Numbered from the stretch's first letter, positions 1 through 9,077 are shown. The stretch: 64,000 nt of DNA from Actinoallomurus liliacearum (GCF_039542035.1 NZ_BAABHJ010000005.1:1152133-1216132); one strand, 5' to 3'. A program made the numbers and translations. Notes: a model not told the origin generated them from the sequence alone.

Positions 1-234
1 GGCGACGGCGGGGCGATCGTGAGCTACTCGGTGCGGCGGACGACGACCTACACGGCGACAGGAAGCGGCGACGTCGCGGTGCTGCCGGCGGACGTCCGCA
101 CCTACCTTCACGGCAGGACCGGGCACCGGGTGACGGCCGCCTGGATCTGGCGGGCCGTCACGTATCTGCCGGTACGCGGCCGCGCGACCACGCTGATCGA
201 GGACTTCGACCTGGCCTCGGCCCAGGCGTCCTAG
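1..234 (+). CDS. C-terminal end of an unidentified protein (5' truncated)
   Basis: The window opens inside this gene. Frame 1 is open from the first base to a TAG at 232-234, leaving 77 residues of C-terminus. The GTG at 19 reads as an ordinary internal Val codon, so I do not treat it as the start. The fragment has no membrane segment or motif I recognise. It includes a Trp-containing stretch, TAAWIWRAVTYLPVRGR, and ends in an acidic tail. It converges on the lipoprotein gene 10 bp away. No function can be assigned. Confidence 0.6.
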   Translation, partial: GDGGAIVSYSVRRTTTYTATGSGDVAVLPADVRTYLHGRTGHRVTAAWIWRAVTYLPVRGRATTLIEDFDLASAQAS

Positions 235-244
235 GTCCTGAGGG

Positions 245-1288
245 CTACTTGGCCGGGACGGCCGCCTTGACGGTGCCGCCATCGGCGCCGATGATCTGCG
301 CCTTGACGGTGCCGTCATCCTTCTTGGGCTTGGCCGGGACCACCGCGACGTACTGCATCGTCTGGCTGACGTCGATCTCGTTCTTGACGGGGCCGGAGTT
401 CAGGAACGGCACGGCGTCATCGGGGACCGGCAGGCGGCCGGGCTTGCTCTTGCTCTTGGTGATGACCGTGTCACGGCTGAGGGCGTACAGCACCAGCCCG
501 CCGCCGTCCGCGGTCGCCAGCGGGAAGATCGGGAAGGAGGTCGCGGCGTACACGGCGCTGCTGCGCACCCCGGCCTTCTTCTGCTTCTTGTTCTTCATCG
601 CCTTCTGGTCCGTGGTGTAGTAGCCGGTGGTGTACTTCCCGGCGCGCATGACCTGGGCGGCGACGTTCTGCGGGCCCTCCTCGGCGAGCGTCGCCTGGAT
701 CGACGGCACCAGCCGTGGCGGGATCAGCAGGGCGTTGTCGAAGGTGGCCAGGGCCTTGGCGTAGCCCTCGGAGTCAACCGCGATCTTCGGTTGCTTCTGC
801 TTGTCGTCCAGCACGGCGAGCAGGCTCAGCCGCCAGCGCTGGACCGCCTTGGACCGCAGGAAGCCCATGTACACGGTGTGGGGGTCCTTGCCGTCCGTGG
901 TCGTCCGGCGCGCGCTCACCACGAACCACTGCGGCCCCGTCAGCAGCAGGCGCGGCACGTAGAAGACCGGTGATTCGTAGCGGTAGCGGGGGACCGGGTC
1001 GCCGGCGGCCACGGCCCGGCGGAACGCCGCGGCCGTGAGCTGCGACTGCCCCTCACTGGTCCACCACAGGGAGAGCCGTTCGTCTCCGCTGGCCCGCGCG
1101 ACGTCGTCGTTGTTGACGAACGAGTGGAACGCCTTGGCCGCGACGTCGGGCGTCAGCGGCTCGGGAGCGGGGCTGCTCTCGGCGGCGACCGGGGTCGTCC
1201 GTACGGTGCGGTGTGGCTTGCCCGAGCACCCCGCGGCGGCGGTGATGGTGAGCACCGCCACGAGCGTGGACGTAACCGCCTTGTTCAT
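245..1288 (-). CDS. Putative lipoprotein of unknown function
   Basis: The product is 347 residues. It begins MNKAVTST, followed by a hydrophobic signal sequence and a lipobox ending A-A-G-C (Cys21), so export and lipid attachment on the outer face of the membrane are expected. A Ser/Pro-rich linker (about 30-45) follows. The globular remainder resembles the actinomycete lipoproteins that carry no catalytic motif; I cannot name a family. A much longer open frame extends upstream through prfB on this strand, but only the ATG at 1288 places a proper lipoprotein signal at the N-terminus, so that start is chosen. It is divergent from prfB with a 141-bp gap. Confidence 0.8.
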   Translation of the reverse strand: MNKAVTSTLVAVLTITAAAGCSGKPHRTVRTTPVAAESSPAPEPLTPDVAAKAFHSFVNNDDVARASGDERLSLWWTSEGQSQLTAAAFRRAVAAGDPVPRYRYESPVFYVPRLLLTGPQWFVVSARRTTTDGKDPHTVYMGFLRSKAVQRWRLSLLAVLDDKQKQPKIAVDSEGYAKALATFDNALLIPPRLVPSIQATLAEEGPQNVAAQVMRAGKYTTGYYTTDQKAMKNKKQKKAGVRSSAVYAATSFPIFPLATADGGGLVLYALSRDTVITKSKSKPGRLPVPDDAVPFLNSGPVKNEIDVSQTMQYVAVVPAKPKKDDGTVKAQIIGADGGTVKAAVPAK

Positions 1289-1416
1289 GTACCCCGTGCC
1301 TTCGCTACAGCTATCGGGCAGAGTATGCCAGGGATCTCTGACTGCCTTTCGGCGCGGTCCGGTTCCGGGGTCGGCGAAGACCGACGGAGCGCGTACGCGG
1401 AGAGTACGGGCACGGG

Positions 1417-1422
1417 TAGGCT
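1417..1422 (+). promoter_or_regulatory. -10 box of a probable leaderless prfB promoter
   Basis: TAGGCT lies 7 nt before the GTG at 1430, the spacing expected when transcription begins on the first base of the start codon. There is no purine-rich ribosome site upstream of the GTG. No convincing -35 is visible. This supports GTG 1430 over the in-frame ATG at 1439. Confidence 0.45.
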
Positions 1423-1429
1423 TTCGAAC

Positions 1430-2548
<1,119 letters not shown>

Positions 2549-2590
2549 CCGACCACGCGCTCGGCCCGTCGGTGACCGACGGCCGGGCGG

Positions 2591-2682
2591 CGGCGGGCCG
2601 GGGCGACCCAGCGCTCAGCAGCCCGGAGTGACCTATCGCTCAGCGGGCCGGGCCTACGGCTCGGCGGGCCGGGGCGATCGCT
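2591..2682 (+). repeat. Degenerate tandem repeat, four units of 21-25 bp
   Basis: Units start at 2591, 2616, 2641 and 2662. The last two are 21 bp and the first two 25 bp. The shared core is CRGCRGSCCGGRSYGA followed by ...CGCT or GGCT. The array fills the gap between the stops of prfB and the convergent zinc-ribbon gene, touching the latter's stop codon. Confidence 0.6.
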
Positions 2683-2867
2683 CAGTGCAGACCCAGCTTG
2701 AGCGCGATCAGCAGCGTCAGCGCCAGGATCAGGGCGCCGATCACGATGGGGGACAGGCCGAACGGCCCGGTACGGTGCACCTCCGCCCGTGCCGCGCGGC
2801 ACGCGGGGCAGCGCCCCTCGACGACGGGGCCCGAGCATCGCGCGCAGATCAGATGTTCGCAGCTCAT
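2682..2867 (-). CDS. Small zinc-ribbon membrane protein
   Basis: This 61-residue protein begins MSCEHLICARC and has two cysteine pairs (C-x4-C-x2-C, then C-x2-C in GRCPACRAAR) likely to bind zinc, followed by a single transmembrane helix (about residues 39-57, PIVIGALILALTLLIALKL). The topology suggests a cytoplasmic zinc ribbon tethered to the membrane. GGAAGGAG sits just ahead of the ATG. The position between prfB and ftsE, the compact motif and the good ribosome site argue for a real gene. Its function is unknown; a tie to FtsEX or translation would be guesswork based on neighbourhood. Confidence 0.75.
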   Translation of the reverse strand: MSCEHLICARCSGPVVEGRCPACRAARAEVHRTGPFGLSPIVIGALILALTLLIALKLGLH

Positions 2868-3133
2868 CCGGCTCCTTCCTGAACGTTCGGCGGGAATCCG
2901 TTCAGCCTAAGCGCTCCTGGCCGGTGGCCCGCCGTCTTCGGCGGCGGGTGTCCGTGATGCCCGGTTGCTTTTCCTCGGTGTACCCAAGTTGGACGATCCA
3001 TGCCAGTCTCCCCTCTAGACTGCTGCTTGGCCAATCGGCCCGCCAAGCCGGGAAGCCGCGGCAGGGCGTCTGTCGACGAAAAGACAGTCGTCGCCGTCCC
3101 CCAGCCCCTAGACTGGCACGTCGTGATGCAGCC

Positions 3134-3832
3134 GTGATCCACTTCGATAACGTCACCAAGGTCTATTCGCACCAGAGTCGACCGGCCCTGCAGGGTGTCA
3201 ACGTGGCCGTGGAGAAGGGCGAGTTCGTCTTTCTCGTCGGGCCTTCCGGGTCCGGCAAGTCGACCTTCCTGCGCCTGATCCTCAAGGAGGAGCGGCCGAC
3301 CCAGGGCGGTATCCAGGTCGCAGGCAAGGATCTGAGCCGCCTGAGCAACTGGAAGGTCCCGCACCTGCGCCGCCGCATCGGCTGCGTGTTCCAGGACTTC
3401 CGGCTCCTACCCAACAAGAACGTCTACGAGAACGTCGCGTTCGCCCTCGAGGTCATCGGCAAGCCGCGACGCTTCATCCGTAAGGTGGTCCCCGAGGTCA
3501 TCGACCTGGTCGGCCTCGAGGGCAAGGCCCACCGGATGCCCGACGAGCTGTCCGGCGGCGAGCAGCAGCGCGTCGCGATCGCACGGGCGTTCGTCAACCG
3601 GCCGATGATCCTGCTGGCCGACGAGCCGACAGGGAACATCGACCCGGCGACCAGCATCGGCATCATGAAGGTGCTCGACCGGATCAACCGGACCGGCACG
3701 ACCGTCGTGATGGCGACGCACGACGCGGCGATCGTCGACGCGTTCCGCAAGCGAGTGGTCGAGCTGGAGGACGGCCGCGTCGTGCGCGACCAGTCGCGCG
3801 GCGTCTACGGCCAGGCGTACGGCGGCGTCTGA
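3134..3832 (+). CDS. ftsE: Cell-division ABC transporter ATPase FtsE
   Basis: FtsE is the cytoplasmic ATPase of the FtsEX complex, which drives conformational change in FtsX and so controls peptidoglycan hydrolases at the division site. The 232 residues contain Walker A GPSGSGKST (from about 36), the Q-loop region CVFQDFRLLP, signature LSGGEQQR, Walker B ILLADEPTGNID and the H-loop MATHD. Length is typical for FtsE. The GTG at 3134 is chosen because it gives VIHFDNVTKVY, the normal FtsE N-terminus; the open frame upstream lacks homology. A short GTG-ATG-CAG-CCG-TGA reading frame ends on this start codon. ftsX follows 110 bp downstream. Confidence 0.96.
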   Translation: MIHFDNVTKVYSHQSRPALQGVNVAVEKGEFVFLVGPSGSGKSTFLRLILKEERPTQGGIQVAGKDLSRLSNWKVPHLRRRIGCVFQDFRLLPNKNVYENVAFALEVIGKPRRFIRKVVPEVIDLVGLEGKAHRMPDELSGGEQQRVAIARAFVNRPMILLADEPTGNIDPATSIGIMKVLDRINRTGTTVVMATHDAAIVDAFRKRVVELEDGRVVRDQSRGVYGQAYGGV

Positions 3833-3881
3833 GCCGACCGTCGGCCAGGCGTAGCAGACCCGGCCAGGCGTACGGCGGCGT
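3809..3881 (+). repeat. Duplicated 3' end of ftsE
   Basis: GGCCAGGCGTACGGCGGCGT, which encodes the last residues of FtsE (3809-3828), occurs again perfectly at 3862-3881 in the ftsE-ftsX gap. A shorter copy of its first 11 bases lies between them at 3843-3853. This looks like a local duplication that pushed the two genes apart. Confidence 0.8.
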
Positions 3882-3942
3882 TCGATAGACCGCGCCGCCG
3901 CGCCGACACGACCAACACCCGGACGACCAAGGACAGCGAGGC

Positions 3943-4848
3943 ATGCGGGTACAGTTCGTTTTTCAGGAGATCTGGATCGGTCTCCGTAGGAACCTCACGA
4001 TGACCATCGCGCTCGTCGTCACCGTCGCGATCGCGATGGCGCTGTTCGGCACCGGTGTGCTGCTGAAGATGCAGGTCGACAAGTCCAACAACTACTGGTC
4101 GGACAAGGTCGAGGTCTCGATCTACCTGTGCAACAGGCTCAGCGCCAACACGAACTGCCACAAGAGCGAGCCGTCGCCCGGTCAGAAGGCCGAGATCAAG
4201 AAGCAGCTCGAGAGCATGCCGCAGGTGGCGAAGGTCACCCAGGAGACGGCGCAGGAGGCGTACGAGCGCGCCAAGCAGCAGTTCAAGGACAGCCCGGGCA
4301 TCGCCGGCTCGATCCAGCCCGGTGACATCCCCGACTCCTTCCGGGTGAAGCTCAAGGATCCGAAGAACTTCGCCGCGGTGGTCGCCCAGATGAACAGTCG
4401 GCCAGGGGTCGACCAGGTCGTCAACGAGCGCGCCATCCTGGAGAAGTTCTTCAAGATCCTCGGTGGTCTGCAGTGGGCGGCGCTGACCATCGCCGCGATC
4501 CAGCTCATCGCGGCCGTGCTCCTGGTGGCCAACACGATCCGGCTGTCGGCGTTCAACCGGCGGCGGGAGACCGGCATCATGCGGCTGGTCGGCGCCTCGA
4601 ACATCTACATCCAACTGCCGTTCGTCCTCGAGGGCGCGATCGCGGGTCTTGTCGGTGGCGTGTTCGCCGCCATCCTGTTGAGCTTCTCGAAGGTCTTCCT
4701 GCTCGGCAGGCTGCAGAAGAACCTGCAGTTCGCGACGCCGCTGGGCTGGGTCGACGTGACAGGGGTCATCGTCGCCTCGATGTGCTTCGGCATCCTGCTC
4801 TGCGCCTTGGCGTCGTTCCTCACCCTGCGCCGCTACCTCAAGATCTGA
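3943..4848 (+). CDS. ftsX: Cell-division membrane protein FtsX
   Basis: FtsX is the membrane subunit of FtsEX and couples ATP hydrolysis by FtsE to extracellular cell-wall hydrolases. The 301 residues show a short cytoplasmic N-terminus (MRVQFVFQEIWIGLRRN), a first membrane helix at about 21-42, a large extracellular loop to about 175 and three further helices (about 177-197, 225-250, 270-293). The loop holds two cysteines (in YLCNRLSANTNCHK) that could form a disulphide. The intracellular RRRETGIMRLVGAS segment between helices is characteristic of the family. It is transcribed with ftsE, separated from it by a repeat-bearing 110-bp spacer. Confidence 0.96.
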   Translation: MRVQFVFQEIWIGLRRNLTMTIALVVTVAIAMALFGTGVLLKMQVDKSNNYWSDKVEVSIYLCNRLSANTNCHKSEPSPGQKAEIKKQLESMPQVAKVTQETAQEAYERAKQQFKDSPGIAGSIQPGDIPDSFRVKLKDPKNFAAVVAQMNSRPGVDQVVNERAILEKFFKILGGLQWAALTIAAIQLIAAVLLVANTIRLSAFNRRRETGIMRLVGASNIYIQLPFVLEGAIAGLVGGVFAAILLSFSKVFLLGRLQKNLQFATPLGWVDVTGVIVASMCFGILLCALASFLTLRRYLKI

Positions 4849-4903
4849 CGCTGCTCCCGGCGATATGCCGGTCCGGTGATCAGTCCGCTCGTAGAATCCT
4901 CGC

Positions 4904-5912
4904 ATGACCCGGCTGACCGGTCGTGTGCTCCGTGGGGCGGCCGCCACTGCCGCTCTCGCGTGCGCGTACGTCCTGGGCGCCGGGTCGGGCGGGACGGGCA
5001 TTCACGCGTCGGCACGGCGGGACCCGCTCCGGCGGGGTTCCCGGCCGGCCGCGCGTGCGGTCGAGCCGGCGGTGGCCGATCCCGCGCGGGCGGGATCGGA
5101 TCCGGCCTCGGACCCGGAGCGGGAACGCGCCGTGGTCGAGCGGGTGCTGCGCCGTCTCGGCGGTCGACGGCATCGCCACCCGCGACCTGACGGTCGCCAC
5201 CGTGGCCGCCGCGCTGCGCGGCCGGCCCGCCACCGGCGTGGGCCTCGCGGTGCGCCGCGACGGCGTGCCCCTGCGGTTCGCGCTCGTGCGGACGGCCATG
5301 GCCTCTCACGACGTGAGCGCGTCCCTCACCGCCGACGGTGTGGTGGTGATCCGGATCGCGGCGTTCACGCGGGGAGTCGGACGTGAGGTGCGCGCGGCGG
5401 TGACCGGCCGGCCCCGGCGCCCCGGCGGCGTGCTGCTCGACCTGCGGGCGAACCCCGGCGGTCTGCTGGACGAGGCGGTCGACACCGCGTCGGTGTTCCT
5501 GCCGGGCGGCCTCGTGGCGACGTTCGAACGCGCCGGGACCCCGCCGGAGCGGCTCATGGCGGATCCGGGCGGTGACACCGCGGTCCCGCTCGTCGTCCTG
5601 GTCGACGGCGGCACGGCCAGCGCGGCCGAGATCGTCGCGGGCTCATTGGGTGATCGAGATCGCGCAGTGATCGTCGGATCGCGTACCTTCGGAAAGGGGT
5701 CGGTGCAGGAGCCGTTGCGGCTGGCCGACGGATCCGCGATCGAAGTCACCGTCGGTCGATATCGGACTCCGAGTGGCCGTAACCTCGATGGGTCCGGGAT
5801 CGACCCCGACGTCGCGGTGAACGCGAACCGCCCACCCCGGGAGGCCGAGCGACGCGCGCTCACGGTCGTGCGCGGGCTCTCGGCAACCCTGCCGAAGAAG
5901 GACCGAGGCTGA
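4904..5912 (+). pseudogene. S41 (CtpA-type) peptidase, internally deleted and frameshifted
   Basis: Carboxy-terminal processing peptidases have a signal peptide, a PDZ domain and an S41 Ser-Lys protease domain. Here a signal peptide (MTRLTGRVLRGAAATAALAC) begins in frame 2 at 4904. The frame stays homologous to about 5155 (ERAVVERVLRRL), then the family text resumes in frame 0 with SAVDGIATRDLT, the end of the PDZ domain. The protease part is intact, with the nucleophile region GGTASAAEIVAG and the lysine in GSRTFGKGSVQ. About 60-90 residues (the start of the PDZ domain) are missing at the junction near 5155-5168. Either a deletion killed the gene or the assembly is wrong here. It lies between ftsX and smpB. 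Confidence 0.75.
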
Positions 5913-5916
5913 GTCA

Positions 5917-6390
5917 TTGCCACGCGAAGAGGGACGCAAACTGATCGCGCAGAACAAGCGTGCGCGTCACGATTACCACATAGAGGACACCTACGAGGCG
6001 GGCCTCGTGCTGATGGGCACCGAGGTGAAGTCGCTGCGCGCCGGACGGGCCAACCTCACGGACGGGTACGCTCTGATCCGCGACGGAGAGGTCTGGCTCG
6101 AGGGAGTGCACATTCCCGAATACACGATGGGGACGTGGACCAACCACGCGGCGCGTCGTCCCCGGAAGCTGCTGCTGCACCGCCGAGAGATCGGCAAGCT
6201 GATCGCTAAGACCAACGAGCCCGGCCGTACGCTGGTCCCGCTCGCCCTCTATTTCAAGGACGGCAAGGCCAAGGTGGAGATCGCGGTCGCGCGCGGCAAG
6301 CGCGAGTACGACAAGCGGCAGGACATCGCCAAGCGGGACGCCGCCCGGGAGATGGAGCGGGCTCGCGCCGCACGGCTGCGGAGGCGCTGA
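5917..6390 (+). CDS. smpB: SsrA-binding protein SmpB
   Basis: SmpB binds tmRNA and delivers it to stalled ribosomes for trans-translation. The 157 residues include the SmpB core: IAQNKRARHDYHIEDTYEAG, then GTEVKSLRAGRANLTDGYA, and the basic C-terminal tail with KREYDKRQDIAKRDAAREM. Length is normal. The start is a TTG at 5917, giving MPREEGRKLIAQNK, the expected N-terminus; there is no nearer ATG or GTG. It follows the S41 remnant by 4 bp and is followed two bases later by the PBP-like gene, so these are probably co-transcribed. Its RNA partner, ssrA, is 2.3 kb downstream. Confidence 0.97.
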   Translation: MPREEGRKLIAQNKRARHDYHIEDTYEAGLVLMGTEVKSLRAGRANLTDGYALIRDGEVWLEGVHIPEYTMGTWTNHAARRPRKLLLHRREIGKLIAKTNEPGRTLVPLALYFKDGKAKVEIAVARGKREYDKRQDIAKRDAAREMERARAARLRRR

Positions 6391-6392
6391 GG

Positions 6393-8267
6393 GTGGGTAT
6401 CCGACGGCTCCGGTCGGCGGCCGGACTGGCCGCGGCCCTGCTGGTCACGACCGCGAGCGCGGGCTGCTTCGCCGAGCCCTCGCCGCTGCCGACGATCCGC
6501 GACTTCCTGGTGGCCTGGCAGAACGGCAACTACGGCACCGCCGCGAAGCAGACCGACGGCGACCGGACCAAGGTCGCGGCGGTCCTCGGCGCCGTACCGT
6601 CCCAGCTCGACCTGGCGTCGCTGCGCCTCGCGCTCGGCCGCGTGCGGCAGAACGGCGAGGACGCGACCGCCCAGTTCTCGGTCAGCATCGACCTGGGCGA
6701 CGGCGGCCAGCCGTGGAGTTACGGCAGCTCGATGCGGCTGCACCGGACGAACGGCAAGTGGAAGGTCACCTGGAGCCCGTCGATCATCCACCCGCAGCTC
6801 GGCCAGGGTCAGCGGCTCGCGATCGTCACCACGACGCCGACGCGTCAGCCCATCGTCGACAACAGGGCCAAGACGCTGCTCAAGAAGGTCGAGGTCGAGG
6901 TCTTCGGCGTGACGCCCGGCAGGCTCGCGAACGCCGATCAGACGCTCGGCCAGTTGTCGAAGATCACCCACCTGGACAAGGACCGCGTGATCGCCCACGT
7001 GCGGTCCGCGCCGCCGCAGAAGTTCCTGCCGCTCGTCACCCTCCAGATCCCCGCCCAGGCCGGCGACGCGGCGCAGCTCCGGCAGGTGCCCGGCGTGGAG
7101 GCGAAGACCAAGCCGGCATACGTCGCGCCCGCGGTCGCCGACGAGATCGTCGGAAAGCTGGGACCCGCCACCGCCGAACGCCTTCAGCAGGTCGGCGCGC
7201 CGTACCAGCCCGGTGACACGGTCGGCGTCTCCGGGCTCCAGGTACTGGAACAGCGGAGGCTCGCCGGCACCCCCACCGTCCAGGTCGTGGCGCAGGACCC
7301 CTCGGGCTCCAACCTGAAGCCCCCCCTGTACGAGGTCCGCGGTAACCAGAGCCAGCCGGTCGCCACGACGATCGACCGCAGGACGCAGGACGCCGCCGAG
7401 AACACCCTCGGGAAGGTCTCCTACCCGGCGTCCCTCGCCGCGATCGATCCGGCCACGGGCAAGATCCTCGCGGCGGCGGACAACATCGCCGCGCAGCACA
7501 AGAGCGACGCCGGCCAGTCCGGTGAGCCTTCGCAGCCGAGCAGCGCCGCCCTGAACGGCCACTACCCGCCGGGAATGACGTTCAGCATCGTGACGACCCG
7601 GGCGCTCCTGCAGAACGGCCAGAAGATCGACTCGCCGCCGTGCAAGCGGGGTACGCAGACCATCGGCGGGCAGAGCTTCACCTACAACGGCAGGGTGGGC
7701 CGGACCTTCAACGCCAACTTCGCGGTGAGCTGCACGACGGCGTTCGCCGCGCTGTACCGCGACATCGCCCCGCAGGACCTGCGCACCAGCGCGGCGCGCT
7801 TCGGGCTCGGCACGCCGTGGAGCCTGCCGGTGCCGTCGTTCTCCGGCTCGGTGCCGACGCCCTCCAGCACCGCCGAGCGCGCCGCCGAGATGGTCGGGCA
7901 GGGCAAGATCGAGGTCAGCCCGCTCTCGATGGCGCTGGTCGCCGGCGCGGTCGCGGTCGGTACCTGGCGGCCGCCGCAGCTCCTACAGGACTCCCCGCCG
8001 CGGATGCAGGCCCAGCCGCTGGGCGCGACCGACGGGGTCACGACGCTGCAGAGCCTCATGAGCACGTCCGTCAGGAGCGGAGCCGCCCAGCAGGCGAAGG
8101 TCTCCGGCAGGCCGGTGGCCGGTGTCACCGCGACGGTGCCGTACGGCAACGGCAAGGTCGTCTCCTGGTTCGTCGGGTACCGGCAGGACGTGGCCCTCGC
8201 GATCGCCGTCGAGGGCAAGGTCTCGGCGGCGAGCCTGGCCGCCACGTTCCTGAAGGCGAAGCGCTGA
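6393..8267 (+). CDS. Penicillin-binding-protein-like lipoprotein with degenerate active site
   Basis: The 624-residue product has a lipoprotein signal (lipobox S-A-G-C in TTASAGCFAEP), an NTF2-like/MecA-type N-terminal domain (about 30-150, then the dimerisation-like region to about 310) and a transpeptidase-like domain (about 320-620). In active class B PBPs the motifs are SxxK, SxN and KTG. Here PPGMTFS has Met395 for the nucleophilic Ser and Ser398 for the Lys. The second motif reads S-C-T (446-448) in AVSCTTAFAAL. KTGT is V-T-A-T (578-581). The fold is conserved but acylation chemistry should be lost, so a structural, regulatory or ligand-sensing role is inferred. The GTG start lies 2 bp after smpB. 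Confidence 0.85.
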   Translation: MGIRRLRSAAGLAAALLVTTASAGCFAEPSPLPTIRDFLVAWQNGNYGTAAKQTDGDRTKVAAVLGAVPSQLDLASLRLALGRVRQNGEDATAQFSVSIDLGDGGQPWSYGSSMRLHRTNGKWKVTWSPSIIHPQLGQGQRLAIVTTTPTRQPIVDNRAKTLLKKVEVEVFGVTPGRLANADQTLGQLSKITHLDKDRVIAHVRSAPPQKFLPLVTLQIPAQAGDAAQLRQVPGVEAKTKPAYVAPAVADEIVGKLGPATAERLQQVGAPYQPGDTVGVSGLQVLEQRRLAGTPTVQVVAQDPSGSNLKPPLYEVRGNQSQPVATTIDRRTQDAAENTLGKVSYPASLAAIDPATGKILAAADNIAAQHKSDAGQSGEPSQPSSAALNGHYPPGMTFSIVTTRALLQNGQKIDSPPCKRGTQTIGGQSFTYNGRVGRTFNANFAVSCTTAFAALYRDIAPQDLRTSAARFGLGTPWSLPVPSFSGSVPTPSSTAERAAEMVGQGKIEVSPLSMALVAGAVAVGTWRPPQLLQDSPPRMQAQPLGATDGVTTLQSLMSTSVRSGAAQQAKVSGRPVAGVTATVPYGNGKVVSWFVGYRQDVALAIAVEGKVSAASLAATFLKAKR

Positions 8268-8393
8268 CCCGTGGCCCAGGACGCGGCATCGACGTGAGGT
8301 GCGCGGGCGGGCGTTGTGACCGGCGTGACGGCTTTGTCATTTCTTGACTCTCGGGCCGCAACCATCCGCGCGTGACCGGGCGTCTTAACAAGT

Positions 8394-8468
8394 GACTGAG
8401 ACACCGCTTGGGGGGTTGCGGACTCAGTCGCCGTGATGAGACCAGAGCCTCGTCTCGGGGGAGGCTCT
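8394..8468 (-). ncRNA. Candidate 6C-type small RNA
   Basis: On the minus strand two hairpins occur in series. The first (8468-8444) has stem AGAGCCTC/GAGGCTCT with loop CCCCGAGAC. The second (8429-8394) has outer stem GACTGAG/CTCAGTC and inner stem CCGC/GCGG, capped by AACCCCCCAA with six cytosines. Paired stem-loops with C-run loops define the actinobacterial 6C RNA, which acts by pairing its C loops to G-rich targets. The strand is assigned from the C loops. The strong terminator next door fits plus-strand transcription instead, so orientation is uncertain. No clear promoter is visible on either side. Confidence 0.45.
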
Positions 8469-8498
8469 GTCGTCCGGACCGGCCCGACCCTGCCGGTC

Positions 8499-8546
8499 AC
8501 CCCCGTGGGTGTGCCTAGTTCACACCCACGGGGGTTCTCGTCTTTC
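8499..8546 (+). terminator. Strong intrinsic terminator
   Basis: A perfect 15-bp stem (8499-8513 with 8521-8535), starting ACCCCCGTGGG, has a 7-nt loop CCTAGTT and is followed by TTCTCGTCTTT. It would end transcripts arriving from smpB and the PBP-like gene before ssrA. The stem is symmetrical and might also work on the other strand. Confidence 0.8.
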
Positions 8547-8681
8547 CGGCCCCTGTCATGGGCCGGTCGAACCTCCACCGCCCGCCAGAAGTCCGTCGGC
8601 GGGAATCACGTTGGCATCCCCGGCGTTGAAGATGTACGGTCGACGCGACGGGTGCTTCGGTGCCCGGTTGACAACTCAAGA

Positions 8682-9053
8682 GGGGGTGACCGGTTTCGAC
8701 TTCGGTATGTCGAGACACGGGGAAGCGGGCCGAGGGTTGCGGTTGTGACCTCGTAAATCCTGTGACCGCAAAACAACAAGTGCCAACTCTAAGCGCACTC
8801 AGTTCGCCCTCGCCGCCTGAGGCTAGGTAGCGAACTTGTCAGCCTGGGACTGTCTCCGGCCCAGGACCTGGCATCGCTAGGAGACTCAACCTGCCGCCCC
8901 GGCCACGGGAGTGACAGGGAAGCCTAACAGTGGCTGAGCCCGTCGGCGACACGCCTGCGTGAGCGCCGGGGCTGAGAAAACGACTAGCAGGCTGCGCCCG
9001 GAGAAGCCCTGTCTTGGTACTGAAGGACGCGGGTTCGATTCCCGCCACCTCCA
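8682..9053 (+). ncRNA. ssrA: tmRNA (SsrA)
   Basis: tmRNA rescues stalled ribosomes and tags the incomplete protein for proteolysis. The 5' end GGGGGTGACCGGTTTCGAC and the 3' end GGTTCGATTCCCGCCACCTCC form the tRNA-like domain. Acceptor strands 8682-8688 and 9046-9052 pair over 7 bp with one G-U; the T-arm GGTTCGATTCC is canonical; A9053 is the discriminator. CCA is not encoded. The tag frame starts at GCC 8782 and ends at TGA 8818-8820, encoding ANSKRTQFALAA; the FALAA end is the usual degradation signal in actinomycetes. Length (372 nt) is normal. smpB lies upstream. Confidence 0.95.
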
Positions 9054-9077
9054 CTCGGACCTGGGGTCGGTGTGGTC

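Noticed and set aside
8433..8756. Small plus-strand frames over the hairpins and the start of ssrA
   Set aside because: They overlap RNA structures and a terminator and encode biased text only.
8996..9056. A free-standing tRNA suggested by the GGTTCGATTCCCGCC T-arm
   Set aside because: It is the 3' half of tmRNA; the acceptor partner is 360 nt upstream and there is no anticodon arm.
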